The position numbers were made by a program, and so were the translations under genes. A stretch of 64,000 nt of DNA from Mauremys mutica (Eukaryota > Chordata > Testudines > Geoemydidae): the NCBI RefSeq assembly GCF_020497125.1, contig NC_059080.1, forward strand, positions 49,045,563 through 49,109,562, in the 5' to 3' direction. This document shows positions 45,566-57,139 of this stretch, in pieces; position 1 is the stretch's first letter, and each line of letters opens with the position of its first letter. A model generated the notes under the pieces. The model had not been told where the DNA came from. It did no database searches and worked only from the letters and a program-made list of their open reading frames with translations.

Positions 45566-47747
45566 GGGTACGTCTACACTACGGGATTATTCCGAATTTA
45601 CATAAACCGGTTTAGTAAAACAGATTGTATAAAATCGAGTGCACGCAGCCACACTAAGCACATTAAATCGGTGGTGTGCGTCCACGGTCCGAGGCTAGCA
45701 TCGATTTCTGGAGCATTGCACTGTGGGTAGCTATTCCGTAGCTATCCCATAGTTCCCGCAGTCTCCCCCGCCCCTTGGAATTCTGGGTTGAGATCCCAGT
45801 GCCTGATGGGGCAAAAGTCATTGTCGCGGGTGGTTCTGGGTAAATGTCGTCAGTCATTTCTTCCTCCGGGGAAGCAACGGCAGACAATCATTTCGCGCCC
45901 TTTTTCCCTGGATTGCCCTGGCAGACGCCATATCATGGCAACCATGGAGCCTGTTTTGCCTCTCGTCACTGTCACCGTATGTGTACTAGATGCCGCTGAC
46001 AGAGGCGATTCAGCAGCACTACACAGCAGCATTCATTTGCTTTTGCATGATAGCACAGATGGTTATCAGCCGTTCTGTACCATCTACCATGTCATTGTAA
46101 ATTGGCAATGAGTTGACGGTTACCAGTCCTTTTGTGCTGCACCATCTGCTGCTGTCATAGGTGCCCCTGGCTGAGATCGGCCGGGGGCGCAAAAGACAAA
46201 AATGGGAATGACTCCCCAAGTCAATCCCTCCTTTATGGTATCTAAAAATAGAATCAGTCCTGCCTAGAATATGGGGCAAGTGTACTAGAGAACCAGTGTA
46301 TCAGAGAACCAGAGAGCACAGCCGCTCCGTGTCAGATCATGCAGGAATGATGAGCTGCATGCCATTCACAGGGGGTGCCCCTGCAACAACCCCACCTGTT
46401 GCTTCCCTCCTCCCCCAGCCTTCCTGGGCTACCGTTGCAGTGTCCCCCGTTTGTGTGATGAAGTAATAAAGAATGCAGGAATAAGAAACAGTGACTTGTT
46501 AGTGAGATATGAGGGGAAGGCAGCCTCCAGCTGCTATGATAGTCCAGACAGGACATTAAGCAGTGCGGGGGAGAGGAGCCCAGCATCCCGCTGCTATGAT
46601 AGTCCAGGCAGAACAGAATCTTTTCTTTACACATGAAAGGCGGAGGCTGATGAAGCTCAGCCCCCTGTTGCTATGATGAAGATGGTTACCAGCCGTACTG
46701 TACCATCTACTGGGAATGATCAGGAGGTTTTTACCCAGTCGCCCCCAGCCGACCTCACCGGAGGCCAGCCAGGAGCACTCACGGGCTGATGATGAGGACG
46801 GATACCAGTCCTTTTGCACTGCACCATCTGCCACAAGGCTGATGATGATGATGGATATCAGCCATATTGTACCATCAGCCACCCTTGAGGGGGGGCGAGG
46901 ATGCTGCCGTTGACTGCTGCAGCATCGTGTCTATCAGCAGCATTCAGTAAACATAGGGTGACATTTAAAAGAGTCAAGAGAGGATTTTTTTCCCTTCTAC
47001 TTCTGGGGGTGGGTGAGGGGGGTAAATTGACGAGCTGTGCCCTGAACCACCGCGGACAATGTGTTTGACACTACAGGCATTGGGAGCTCAGCCAAGAATG
47101 CAAATGCTTTTTGGAGACTGCAGGAACTGTGGGATAGCTTGAGTCCTCAGTCCCCCCTCCCTCCCTCCATGAGCGTCCATTTGATTCTTTGGCTTTCTGT
47201 TACGTTTGTCACGCAGCAGCGTGCTGAGTCCCTGCTGTGGCCTCTGTCTGTAGATTTTTTTTAAAATGCTTTGGAATTTCGTCTTCTGTAACGGAGCTCT
47301 GATAGAACAGATTTGCCTGCCCATGCAGCGATCACATCCGTACGGTCCATGCTGGAGCTCTTTTTGGATTTGGATTTCGGACTGCATCGCCACCCGTGCT
47401 GATCGGTGCTCCACGCTGGGCAAACAGGAAATGATATTCAAAAGTTCGCGGGGCTTTTCCTGTCTACCTGGCCACTGCATCCGAGTTCTGATTGCTGTCC
47501 AGAGCGGTCAGTGGTGCACTGTGGGATACCGCCCGGAGGCCAATACCGTCGATTTGCGGCCACACTAACCCTAATCCGATATGGTAATACCGATATTAGC
47601 GCTACTCCTCTCGTTGGGGAGGAGTACAGAAACGGGTTTAAAGAGCCCTTTATATCGATATAAAGGGCCTCTTAGTGTGGACGGGTGTGGCGTTAAATCG
47701 GTTTAACGCTCCTAAAACCGGTTTAAACGCGTAGTATAGACCAGGCC
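45566..47747. mobile_element. Non-autonomous DNA transposon, 2.2 kb, between two FARP2 exons
   Basis: The left end GGGTACGTCTACACTACGGG and the right end CGTAGTATAGACCAGGCC form imperfect inverted termini. Subterminal parts also match (AAACCGGTTTAG on the left; AAACCGGTTTAAACGCG and TTAAATCGGTTTAACGC on the right). The interior has no transposase. It has several degenerate copies of a GATGG-TA-CAGYC motif followed by a TGTACCATCTRCC-like phrase (near 46060, 46115, 46685, 46800 and 46850), and a CTGCTATGATAGTCCAGRCAG repeat (46531 and 46591). Superfamily (Harbinger or hAT) is undetermined because the target duplication is unclear. Confidence 0.7.
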
Positions 47748-48494
47748 TTAGAGCTCACTCTGCCTGTGTTTCCACCATAAAAATCTGCAGGGCTGCCACC
47801 TGGATTTCTGTACACACAGCATTACTCTTGAATTTGTATCCAGATTTGAGGCTTCCTTTGGGAGGCAGTTCTGCAATCCTTGTCTAGTTATACCTCCAGG
47901 GCCCACCTTCCAGGAGGATCGTACTGCTTGCTAGATTCCCACAAGTGGGAATATGTAGTAGTTGCCTTGAAGGAAAAAACATGGTTACTTTAGTACCTTT
48001 GCATATTTCCACCTTCCTATCTTCCTGAGAGTTCTGTTCTCAAAGCACTCGGGTTTAATGGAAGGAAGTGCAGCTGGGCATTAAACTGGAGCACCTAGAT
48101 TTTCATGGTTTACATAGCAAACTAATCAACTCATTTTGGGAAGTTTTATAAACCTTTTACATTGACGTGGAGACCATGAGTTTGTCTTCTTGCCAGCAGG
48201 CAAACTGGATCCCGTTTGAAGGAACCTGGCCTTGCTTCCTTTGGCAAATTTATGAATGCCACCAGATCACTGATATATCTGAAGTGCTGTGAGCTTTATA
48301 CCACTGACTCTAGGATTGCAGTATGCGTTCTCCCAGCACCTTTTTGCTTTGCTCTGTATTTCAGATTCTAATACAATGACTTTTTCACATTCCTTTGTCA
48401 TTTAACAGATGCTTTTCTTACATCACTTTTTCTTCTTCTAAAGCTCCATTTTTTTCTATCTGCTCAGTTTTCTGCTTTCTTGCTGTTTCTCCAG

Positions 48495-48607
48495 AGCTTT
48501 CTCCTCACTATTTGCTGGGCCCGACCCATCGGCCCAACACAATCACCCATGTCTGCTGGTACCGGAACCAGAGCCTATCCCTATCTGATTACTTATGCAT
48601 GATTCAG
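48495..48607 (+). CDS. FARP2: FARP2 exon l: candidate alternative (mutually exclusive) linker exon
   Basis: The acceptor TTTCTTGCTGTTTCTCCAG ends at 48494; the donor is CAG|gtaaaa after 48607. With phase 1 in and phase 0 out, exactly like exon k, it reads LSPHYLLGPTHRPNTITHVC, then WYRNQSLSLSDYLCMIQ. The run R-x-N-T-x-x-HVCWYRN-x-S-x-S is shared with exon k, so the two look like a tandem exon duplication with divergence. At 113 bases it is 51 shorter than exon k. If both were used in series the frame would hit TGA inside this exon. No transcript evidence is available here. It could also be a relic, but splice sites, phase and open frame all survive. Confidence 0.72.
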
Positions 48608-49628
48608 GTAAAAACACCTCTAAAACACTGAGTTGAGTCCAAAGCAGAAAAATATTCTAGTTCCTCCCACCTGCACCCTAAACATTGTGCAAGTGGGCGA
48701 ATGCCTGACACATTCAGAATGGAAGTCGTGATGTTTGGTGATTGGTGCGGAAGTCCATTGATATCTTTGTCTCACCTTCCAAAAATAGCCCTGATATCCT
48801 TTCAGTTTATGCTACACCAACCTAAACTCTGGGCTTTCTTTTTTCTTTTTCATTAGATATAAAACTAATATGCTGTAATTCCTTCTTGTAGTTTTAGCCA
48901 CATCTGTTTCTCATCTCACTGTACCACTATTCTATTACTCAGGTTCCAATATACCAGTATATTAACTTAAATAATGCTTCCCTGCAACATGCTGGCCACT
49001 TCTAGCTCAGCTTTATGTAGTCATATCCTAGTCCAGAACCCCAGTGTCAATCAAGAATACTTTTTTTGCTTGTTTCTTCTCATGTTTTATTTTTGATCTC
49101 GCACAAACTGAATGCAATGTCTTGGTGGATGTTGCCTATTAGTTCTTAGCATGATTCAGGAAGACAGGATGCGGACGGCGACAATGGTAGGGCTAGATTT
49201 TTGGGGAGCTCAAGATCATTCTCTTCTTAGTGAGGTGCTATGGATGGTAAATCATTGGTATAATAGAATTAGAAACCCATACAGTAAGAATTGGTAAATA
49301 ATCACATAATCAAGTTCAATCATCTTCTGTTGAGGTGAAAATGCCATGCATATTTAACTGTTTTGCAATGTGAAAGCAAACCATTTTGTGTAGGTGGCAA
49401 ATTGACAATGCAAAAATGCGCTAAGGCATTCCATCAGTAACTGGAACATCCTAGAAGCCTCCCAAAGCATAGGAAAAGGACTGTCTGTTAACTGTTCTGC
49501 ATTGTCTAGAAGCAGCCACAATAGGGAACATCAGTCAGCATATGGAATAGTGCCAGGAGCAGTATTTGTCTTGTTCTTGGGGAGAGTGATCAGTGATCTC
49601 ACATTGTTTTCTTTTTCTTCATTGCTAG
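48608..49628 (+). other. FARP2: FARP2 intron, no recognised gene
   Basis: A 1.0-kb intron between the alternative linker exon and the PH2 exon. It contains pyrimidine-rich tracts (48835-48855, 49060-49090) but no repeat or exon that I recognise. Confidence 0.55.
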
Positions 49629-49736
49629 AATCAGCTTTCAGGGTACCTGCTGAGGAAATTCAAAAATAGTAATGGCTGGCAAAAGCTCTGGGTTGTCTTC
49701 ACCAACTTCTGTTTGTTCTTCTACAAAACTCACCAG
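49629..49736 (+). CDS. FARP2: FARP2 exon m: start of PH domain 2
   Basis: The acceptor TTTTCTTCATTGCTAG ends at 49628; the donor gtatgc follows 49736. Thirty-six codons, phase 0 to 0: NQLSGYLLRKFKNSNGWQKL then WVVFTNFCLFFYKTHQ. These are the first strands of PH2. FFYKTHQ is typical of FARP2 (FARP1 has FFYKSHQ, from family knowledge), which supports the paralogue call. Confidence 0.96.
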
Positions 49737-50623
49737 GTATGCTAAAGTAGTGGAACAGTATGGGGACAAGGGGAGAGATACTGGACAGAAGTCACAGCTA
49801 TAACTCTTTACTGTCCTCTAGGTGCATTTTGCAATCATCTATCATCTGCACTGAATTGCCTAACTCCAAAGGCATGTAGCAAGAAAAATAGCAGGCAGCA
49901 ATTAATGGAGCCAGGCTCCTTAAGGCTAAGGGTTTTTCTCTCGCAGCTTTAATCAGGATATCCTGTTTTGTAAGTGGGAAGTGTGAGGGGTGGGAGTCTC
50001 TTGAAGTAGTGGCTAAAGGAGGTCAAGTTGATTAACGAACCTTTCACCTACAGCTTTCCTTTTCCTTTGTGTTTAGATGCCAGTCCAATCTTCCCCACTC
50101 CTTTTAAAGTTCAGCACAACTAATGATTTGAAATAAGCCTCAGGAATTCCTGTGACAGTGGAGTGATTTGTGCATGTTTCTGTAGTGAATGTTGCCACAA
50201 TGCTACCTGCTCCTTCAGTCCTCATTATCCCAGTAAACCTCTTTCATGTTATATGGGCTTCTTGCCTTGAGAAAACAGTGTTACTGAGAACAAAATCTTT
50301 GTTTTGCTGTGGGAATAGTGCTCCGGATTTGAGAGAGACAGTGGGGGAAATCCAGGAGACAGTGAGAGACAGGGGAATAGAGGCATGTAATTTTTTTAAA
50401 ATAACTAAGCAAGCTTGGGGAAAAATTCATCATAATTTACAACATACGGGTCTCAAAATAGATGGAAAGGCAGCTTCTCTTCTCACCCCCTGCTAAGAGA
50501 AAATAAAGCCATTCTTGACTGTACAATATGAAAGATCAAACACATGCTCTGCAATTGCTGTCCATGTACTGACTGGTAAAGGATGGCTTTCACCAAGAAC
50601 TGCACTGTTTGGCTATATTCCAG

Positions 50624-50775
50624 GATGATTATCCGTTGGCCAGTCTCCCACTACTTGGCTACACAGTCAGCACCCCAGTGGAGGCAGATGGCATTCAGAA
50701 GGATTATGTCTTCAAGTTGCAGTTCAAGTCCCATGTGTATTTCTTCAGGGCTGAGAGCAAGTACACCTTTGAGAG
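50624..50775 (+). CDS. FARP2: FARP2 exon n: PH domain 2
   Basis: The acceptor TTTGGCTATATTCCAG ends at 50623; the donor gtaaat begins at 50776. It starts in phase 0 with DDYPLASLPLLGYTVSTPVE, then KDYVFKLQFKSHVYFFRAES, and ends two bases into an Arg codon of YTFER. It forms the second half of the PH2 beta barrel. DDYPLAS and the PVEADGI segment are closer to FARP2 than to FARP1. Confidence 0.96.
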
Positions 50776-50999
50776 GTAAATTTAGGGTTCCTACATCCAT
50801 CTCAGAGTCTAATATTTGCTTTAGCCACAAGTGGGTAGTCCAGAGTTGAAATTTTAGATCCCAATCCTTGTTGCTGTGCACAATCCAAGTACCCCCAAGG
50901 GGATCCACTGGGTTCCTAGAAAGAGGGAATCTTTTCCCTCACCATCCCTGATGGCTGCAAAGCTCCTCTTTGGTCACTGCTTCAGACCTCTGCTCCCTT

Positions 51000-51400
51000 C
51001 TGAGGGAAATAGCTGGTGGCAGAGGTACCAGCTTCCAAGTTTCCCCCAGGGTGCCCAGGCCCTTCCCCCAAGCTCCCAACCCTGCCCTGCCTCTTCCCAC
51101 CCCAGCTCCACCCCCACTCTACCCCTTCCCCAAGCCCCCAGTCCCGCTCCCTCTCTTCCCGCCCAATTCCACCCCCAAGCATGCCCCATCCTCGCTCCCC
51201 ATCCCTCCCAGAGCCTCCTGCATGCTGTGGAACAGCTGATCCGCAGCAGGCGGGAGGCTCTGGGAAGGAGGGGGGAGGAGTTGATTGGTGGGGCCACCGG
51301 CAGGCAGGAGGCTGCTGGGAGGGGGAGGGGAGGGGAGCTTGGCTGCTGGTGGGTCCTGGAGCACATACAGAGTTGGCGCCTATGGCTGGTGGTTCTGTCT
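51000..51400. repeat. GC-rich interspersed repeat
   Basis: A block of strongly C-rich sequence (TTCCCCCAAGCTCCCAACC, then CTCTTCCCACCCCAGCTCC) is followed by a G-rich half (GGCGGGAGGCTCTGGGAAGG, CAGGAGGCTGCTGGGAGGGG). The halves flank AACAGCTGATCCGCAGCAGG. Base composition differs sharply from the surrounding intron. It resembles a turtle repeat I have seen described only as an unnamed GC-rich unit; the long frames on both strands are by-products of the composition. Confidence 0.5.
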
Positions 51401-52738
51401 AGTTGGAGATCCAACTTCCTTCTACACTGTGACATACTAGAAATCCCAATGAATCTGGGTAATGTAGCATGTGTAGAGGTATATACCCTCTGTGTGGGTG
51501 CCCAGTACCTTGCCCACCATACCCCATAGTATATCCACACTGGGCCCAGGCAGCCTTTGACATACAGCTCACTGAGAGAGGTTATTATTTAGGTACAACA
51601 GAAATCTTTTTGTTTTTCAAAGAGAGAGGGAGCATGGTATACAGGTTAGAACACACGGCTGGGAGATAGGAGTTCTGCGTTCTGTTGCTGTCTTTGCAAC
51701 TGTCTTGCCCTGTGACATTTTTTGAATGCTGTTTGTACTGCAATACATTCATACTCAAAACTTACATTTTTAATTTATATTGTATGCAAGAGAACTAGGT
51801 GCAACTTTATACATCAGTCAATTGAACCAGAAAACTGAGTTTCTTCTAGAAAGCAGGAACATAATCTCTTGGGCCAATATTATTTTGTGTTCTCCCTATA
51901 TTCCCGTCTATCTCCTATAAGGAAAGAGAAGTCTCCCCATCCCCAGTTGAGAGCATCAAACTCTTGTCAGCAAGTTTCATATTGTATGGGTCACAGTGTT
52001 ATGGAATAGTTCCAACCGAGTCCCTATCTTTTTAACTTTTTCAGAAAGTAAGTTTAAGAAAAATCTCCAAGCCACATATAATTGATTTAGAGTTTTTTTC
52101 ATAATTGCTATGTTTTTCCCAGTAACTGGATTCCTAGAAGTATTGATTTCCAGAATGATAGCGAGAGTGGGACATTTTTTACCCATTTTATAAGAGTTTC
52201 TTTCCATTCTGTAAAGAAGTACAGTCTCAAATAGTTCTCAGTGGCCAAGGATAACCTCTTAAATGAAGAGAGCTTTCCTAATAAAAATACAGGAGAATCC
52301 AGTGAGCCTGATTACAAAACCAGGTGCATGGTGCTAACTTCCCAAAACAAGACTGCCCTTGGGCAGCATCACCCACAGTGGGTTCAGTCTTCTCTTCAGG
52401 CAGGGCCCAAGAGGCTCTTTACTCCAGGGAACAGGAGAGACAATTTCTGTATAATTTTCATACTGAGTTTTTCCTAATACAATCTCTAGTGGATATTTTA
52501 GGTATTGCCTTGTGGCCTCCATTCCAATGTTGGTTATCTCCAGAGGTATACTCCCAGGTTTCTCTGACTTAGGATCTAACAAAAGATCTGGTTTCATTTA
52601 TTAACTTGTTCATGGAAGATATTAATCCCTTTCACAGTCCTAAGACACTTAGACTAGACTTGAGGGTCTTGAAAGTGTTGGATAGATATTTATCTACCAA
52701 ACCTGAGTCAGTGAAATGGAGAAAGGCAATTAAACTAG
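51401..52738 (+). other. FARP2: FARP2 intron, no recognised gene
   Basis: I see no exon, RNA gene or named repeat here. The stretch is AT-rich. Confidence 0.5.
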
Positions 52739-52746
52739 ATCTAGGG

Positions 52747-52916
52747 CAGGGGTTCTCAAACTGGGGGTTGTGAGGTTATTACATGGGAGGTCACAAGCTG
52801 TCCGCCTCCACTCCCAAACCCTGCTTCACCTCCAGCATTTATTATAATGTTCAATATTAAAAAAATGTTTTTAATTTATAAAGGGGGTCACCAGTATGAA
52901 AGTTTGAGAACCACTG
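52747..52916. mobile_element. hAT-type MITE, 170 bp
   Basis: The inverted termini CAGGGGTTCTCAAAC and GTTTGAGAACCACTG bound the element. It is flanked by perfect 8-bp direct repeats ATCTAGGG (52739-52746 and 52917-52924). The termini and 8-bp duplication are typical of Charlie/MER5-like hAT elements. The interior is non-coding. Confidence 0.88.
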
Positions 52917-53647
52917 ATCTAGGGACTCCTTATGTAAGTCTGTGAATGATTACCCAAAGGGCCAAATATGTCTGCAAGTTATTTGGTGCCAGCTGCTCTC
53001 CATACCTTGAATATACAGTTGTCTATTTGATTGAAATAGGGAGTGGTTCAAAATAAACTTCCATGGTGTTAGTGATGAGAAATCACTTGACTGTTTGCAG
53101 GTTGTCCTCCCATAGAACTATTGCGGAAAGAGTCTGATAATCAGGGTAATTGCTGTGTTGAAGGAAGAAAACAAAACTTCCTCACTCCTGGAAACTGCTG
53201 GCTCCTGAAGAGAGTTACACTCCCTCTAATGCAATCCAGTTGACAAGCCAATACCTGCTTCAAGCCCACAACTACGTGACCTCCCTCTTTTTTATATATT
53301 TTCCTAGGTTGCAGTAGGCTAGTTAGCATCCTTTGTGGGACTTTAACTTTCCAAAAGAAGGTTAAAAATAGACTATTTGGTCTATCTTCTTAAAGCAACT
53401 TTACTGATGGTATATGGTAGTGTATTATATACACTTTGGCTACATTGATCCTGCCAAATAGTGTTCAGATTCTGAGCCATTTTAACATGTTACCCTCAGT
53501 TTGTTCATTAATGTAAGGACATTACACACACTGTGTGGTGCTGATCAGATCCCTTCACCTCTCTTTGTACCCCGTTTTTCCCTCTGCAGTAAAATGGTGT
53601 TCAGACTGCCTATCTCACAGGGGTTTGCAAGCCTTAGTGTTTTTACA

Positions 53648-53951
53648 GGGTATGTGTTTGCACTTTGACTTGAGGGGTGATTCCCAGCTTGAGGAGACAT
53701 CCTGCGCTAACGCTGATTGAGGTAGCTCACTAAAAATAGAATGTAGCCATGGCAGGGGGAGCAATGGGAAGGGCTAGCTGACCTGAGTACATATCTAGCA
53801 ACTGATGGGCAAGTACTTGGGTTGGGTAGTGCCTCCTGTACTCATGCTACCATGGCTATGCCCTCTATTCAGTATGCTAGCTCAGGTCTCCTCAAGCTGG
53901 GAATCACTCTCCCCCAACCACCACCACCCAGCTCAAAGTGAAGACATACCC
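53648..53951. mobile_element. Foldback DNA element, about 304 bp
   Basis: The left end GGGTATGTGTTTGCACTTTGA and the right end TCAAAGTGAAGACATACCC are imperfect inverted repeats. Inside them GTGATTCCCAGCTTGAGGAGAC (left) and GTCTCCTCAAGCTGGGAATCAC (right) pair again, so the arms extend about 100 bp with small gaps. It is non-coding. I found no convincing target duplication. Confidence 0.75.
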
Positions 53952-54127
53952 AAAGCATTTGAAGATCCTTGGATAAAAGCGTGATACTGGAGTGCAAGCT
54001 ATTCTTGTACTGTAGAAATTTTCCATAGATCAACAGCCAATCCAATACATTTGAACCCAGAAATGTTTTGTAAGCAAAGGATGTGGCCTTGAATGTTGTA
54101 AATGCTCTGTTGTTCCTCTCTTGCCAG

Positions 54128-54218
54128 GTGGATGGAAGTGATTAAGAGAGCCACAAATTCTCCAGGGAGATCGAGCCTGTTGATTCCCATGGATGAAAAG
54201 GATGTTCACACAAACTGA
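54128..54218 (+). CDS. FARP2: FARP2 exon o: last coding exon, end of PH2 and C-terminal tail
   Basis: The acceptor TTCCTCTCTTGCCAG ends at 54127. One base completes Arg, then WMEVIKRATNSPGRSSLLIP and MDEKDVHTN, stop TGA at 54216-54218. The WMEVI helix closes PH2. The tail is short (about 20 residues) and differs from the mammalian tail, as is usual for this part. Together the 14 canonical exons total 1730 bases, which with the single base missing from the upstream exon gives 577 whole codons including the stop. Confidence 0.94.
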
Positions 54219-55522
54219 AGGGGGCAGAGCTGGGTCTCTGCTGTAGACGTCTGTAGTGCAATGGGATGGAACCAGGAGGGGGTGGGGTTGATAAAGCAGT
54301 AACATGAGATGCTTGTTTCCACCTGGTGTGGAAGTTAGATGGACAAGGGGAGTGATGAACTGGGGTCACATCAGGTTAGACTGGACTAGAAGATGTAAAG
54401 TCTGCTACAGTCAAAACTAACTGGAGAGGTAATGAACCTTAACAATGGCTGCAAAATTCCATTCCATGGGAATCCCATGGTTTGCTGTGTGCATGCATTG
54501 CATTCCAGTTACAGGTTCTGTATGGTATACAGTGGCATGTCCTGATGGAGACAGATGGCCACGTTCATTGTGATTGGGTGTGTCAGTTGTGTTTCTTGGT
54601 CCATAACTGCGGATATCAGGCTTTCTGGCCCCCGGGAGTTCCCTTCTGACACTCAGTGTGGCTAAACCTCTGGACTGTCGGCTGCCGTAGCTTCAACCTG
54701 CTGGCCACAAACTTCTTGGACTAACTGGGGATCTGCAGATGTATCCAGCTGTAAGGCCTGAATTCACTTTAATTTCAAACAGAAAATACAGCTGCTGTAA
54801 AATCACGGAGCTCTTCAGGAAATTGCCATGGCAACAACTTCACTTTTTTTCGGGGATGGGAGGAAATGGGGAGAACATGAAGCTTTTAGTTTTAGAGGTA
54901 TCTCATTTTACAGCTTGGAGCAGGAGACCTGTATGAGAGAACACACATGGTTTCCTTAGAGCTCAGAGCCTGCTCTGCTACATGCTGAGGGGCCTACCAG
55001 ATATATTTATTATACCTCCAGAGTCCTCTGCATCCATCATGGAGTGGAGGGCTCCTCTTACAAACCCTTTAATCACCCTCCGCTAGTGAGACATTATTTA
55101 AGGCAGGGATGGCCAAAGCACTAACCACAACATCCTCCAATGCAATATGTTGCTGCTCTTGAGTGGTATTTTCAAAGGTGCCTAAGTGAAATAGGCATAT
55201 AAGCCCCATTGAAAGTCACTGATACTTGTGTTCCTATGCTACTTAAGAGTGTTTGAAAATCCCAGCCCTTATCTCTCTGGAGGTGGCATCCATCTTCAGC
55301 TTTAACATGGTGTGACGGTCACCTGCATCAAGGTGGAGCATTATATCCTGGCACCTGCTCCCTGTGGGGTTGTGCCACCATATTCAAGATAAAAATAGTT
55401 TGTCTACCCCACTTCCTGCGGATATGCTGTTTCCTTTGGATGCTGTGCAATGCAGCACTTGATTGGGCAAGTTATGGATGCCCCTGATCTAAGGACTGGT
55501 AAAGTTGTAATAAGCTGAAAGT

Positions 55523-55528
55523 AATAAA
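55523..55528 (+). terminator. Candidate proximal poly(A) signal AATAAA
   Basis: A canonical hexamer lies 1.3 kb after the FARP2 stop. The sequence downstream (GCTGCTGATAGG) is not strongly GT-rich, so it is the weaker of the two candidates. Confidence 0.35.
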
Positions 55529-55936
55529 TGCTGCTGATAGGTAACATAGCTTAGAGGGGCTGATTTATATTTCAGGTGGGAAAGTATTTGTGTCAGGGAA
55601 GAAACAATAAGGTGTTAGAGAGAGATAAGAAAGTGCTGTGTGGTGCGAGGATGGCAGAAACAAGAGGAAACCGGAGACACCTGTGGAACACGAGAGATGC
55701 AGGGGCTTGCATGTGCAACTGTTTCTCCAGAGAGAGACGCTCCTGGGTGGTGTTGGTTCAAAGTCTGACGTGTGCTGAATGGGAAAGGACTAAGATCCCA
55801 GATGGGAAGATTCTAGGTAGAAGATTTCATGACTTTCACTTGGCACCTTCATCCATAAAGGAGCAGAGACTGGACCAGTGCATCATGATGATTGTCCATT
55901 GTAAGTTAAATGTACTTTAATTTATTAGTGTCTTAA

Positions 55937-55942
55937 AATAAA
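55937..55942 (+). terminator. Candidate distal poly(A) signal AATAAA
   Basis: A canonical hexamer is followed within about 25 bases by the GT-rich stretch TAAATGTGTGTTTATTAG, the usual arrangement of signal and downstream element. It is 1.7 kb after the FARP2 stop. Confidence 0.5.
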
Positions 55943-55965
55943 CTGTTGTAGATGTATAAATGTGT

Positions 55966-57131
55966 GTTTATTAGCCATTTCTGCTGTAACCTAGCTGAGT
56001 GTAAATGTCATGGTGGTGGAAGTAAACAGCTGCTCAGTGTAAAGCTCTGTCAGTGTGCCCATGTTCACGCTAAAGCTTTCCTGCTCTTGGGAAGGTATGT
56101 GACGTCTGCATGCAAGCTGGGTAGTTAGGTCCTTTAGAGTCAGTGGTCAGTCACCTGTTCTAGGCGAAATACCTTATTCTTGAGCTTTGCAGCGATCTCT
56201 GTGGACCCCAGAGTAGTAAGCCTGTGTGATGGCATCTTCAAAGAATTACATGTGTGATTTTTCTCCTCTTCAGAGCTGATTAAACCCTCTTTTTCCTTAG
56301 CTCTGCAGCTTGAGGGAATAGGCTTTGGACTCCATAACAGGTGCTTGAGCTTCTACAGTCTTCATCTATTTTCCTGGATGATGCTCTGCTTGCCTCTTCT
56401 TCCCAAGAACAGTAATGCACGTTATGAACATCCAGGGTCTGTTTGAAAGGAATGAGTGAAACCAGTTTAGAGTGGAGCTTCCCTTTTGAATGAGAAATCC
56501 CCAGCCGCTGTCCTTGGGATTTCAACTGCTTGTTAATCTCTTGCAGTGGGGATCTGCAGAGGCAATTTTCATGAAGGAGAAAAGAGGGTTACCTATCAGT
56601 AATTGAAGTTTTCTGAGTATGTCCACACTGATTCTCCTCCATAGCCTTTTGCTTAGACTTTGAGACAGAGAGGAGTTAAAGACTGTTAAGAGCAAAGGGC
56701 CTTTTACAGCGATGGTTTAAAACATTGTTGTATAGCTGTAGTTATCTGCTATTGCTTTTACTTCTTTAAATGATTCCATGGCTTGTGAGTGTGGCATGCA
56801 ACTTCCTACATTGTAGATGTGCAGAGGCAGTATGTCTGAAAAACCCATTACTGGTAAGTTAGATGCCTTTCTCAGCTTTGCCTCAAGTGAACATTTTCTC
56901 ACATCATCTGGTATTACTGATCATCTGCTCCGGAGAGACAGGGACCTGGAATAGCAGGGAGGATTATGTTACATTGGCAGAGCTGTATAGAAAGAGCTTG
57001 CACAACACCTCTGTACAATGCCTGACACTGACTCGCTTTCTCAAGAGCCAGAGTTTGCCACTCTGCAAGCAGCAAGACTCAGTGAGTTCAAATATTCCAT
57101 ACATGCTGACTGGGCCTTGTAGTGTCTCATT
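55966..57131. other. Intergenic sequence, no recognised gene
   Basis: I see only short open frames without family motifs. There are no named repeats. Confidence 0.5.
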
Positions 57132-57139
57132 GATTTAGT

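Larger units (their letters stand above)
54219..55965 (+). other. FARP2: FARP2 3' UTR (inferred extent)
   Basis: The sequence follows the stop codon in the same exon. The end is inferred from the poly(A) signal at 55937; shorter forms could use AATAAA at 55523-55528. It includes a short segment near 55240 (TTTGAAAATCCCAGCCC) that resembles an ancient amniote repeat. No transcript end is proven. Confidence 0.5.

Noticed and set aside
50876..51540. Long open frames on both strands (217 and 188 codons)
   Set aside because: They lie in a GC-rich repeat; opposite-strand frames mirror each other and no motif is seen.
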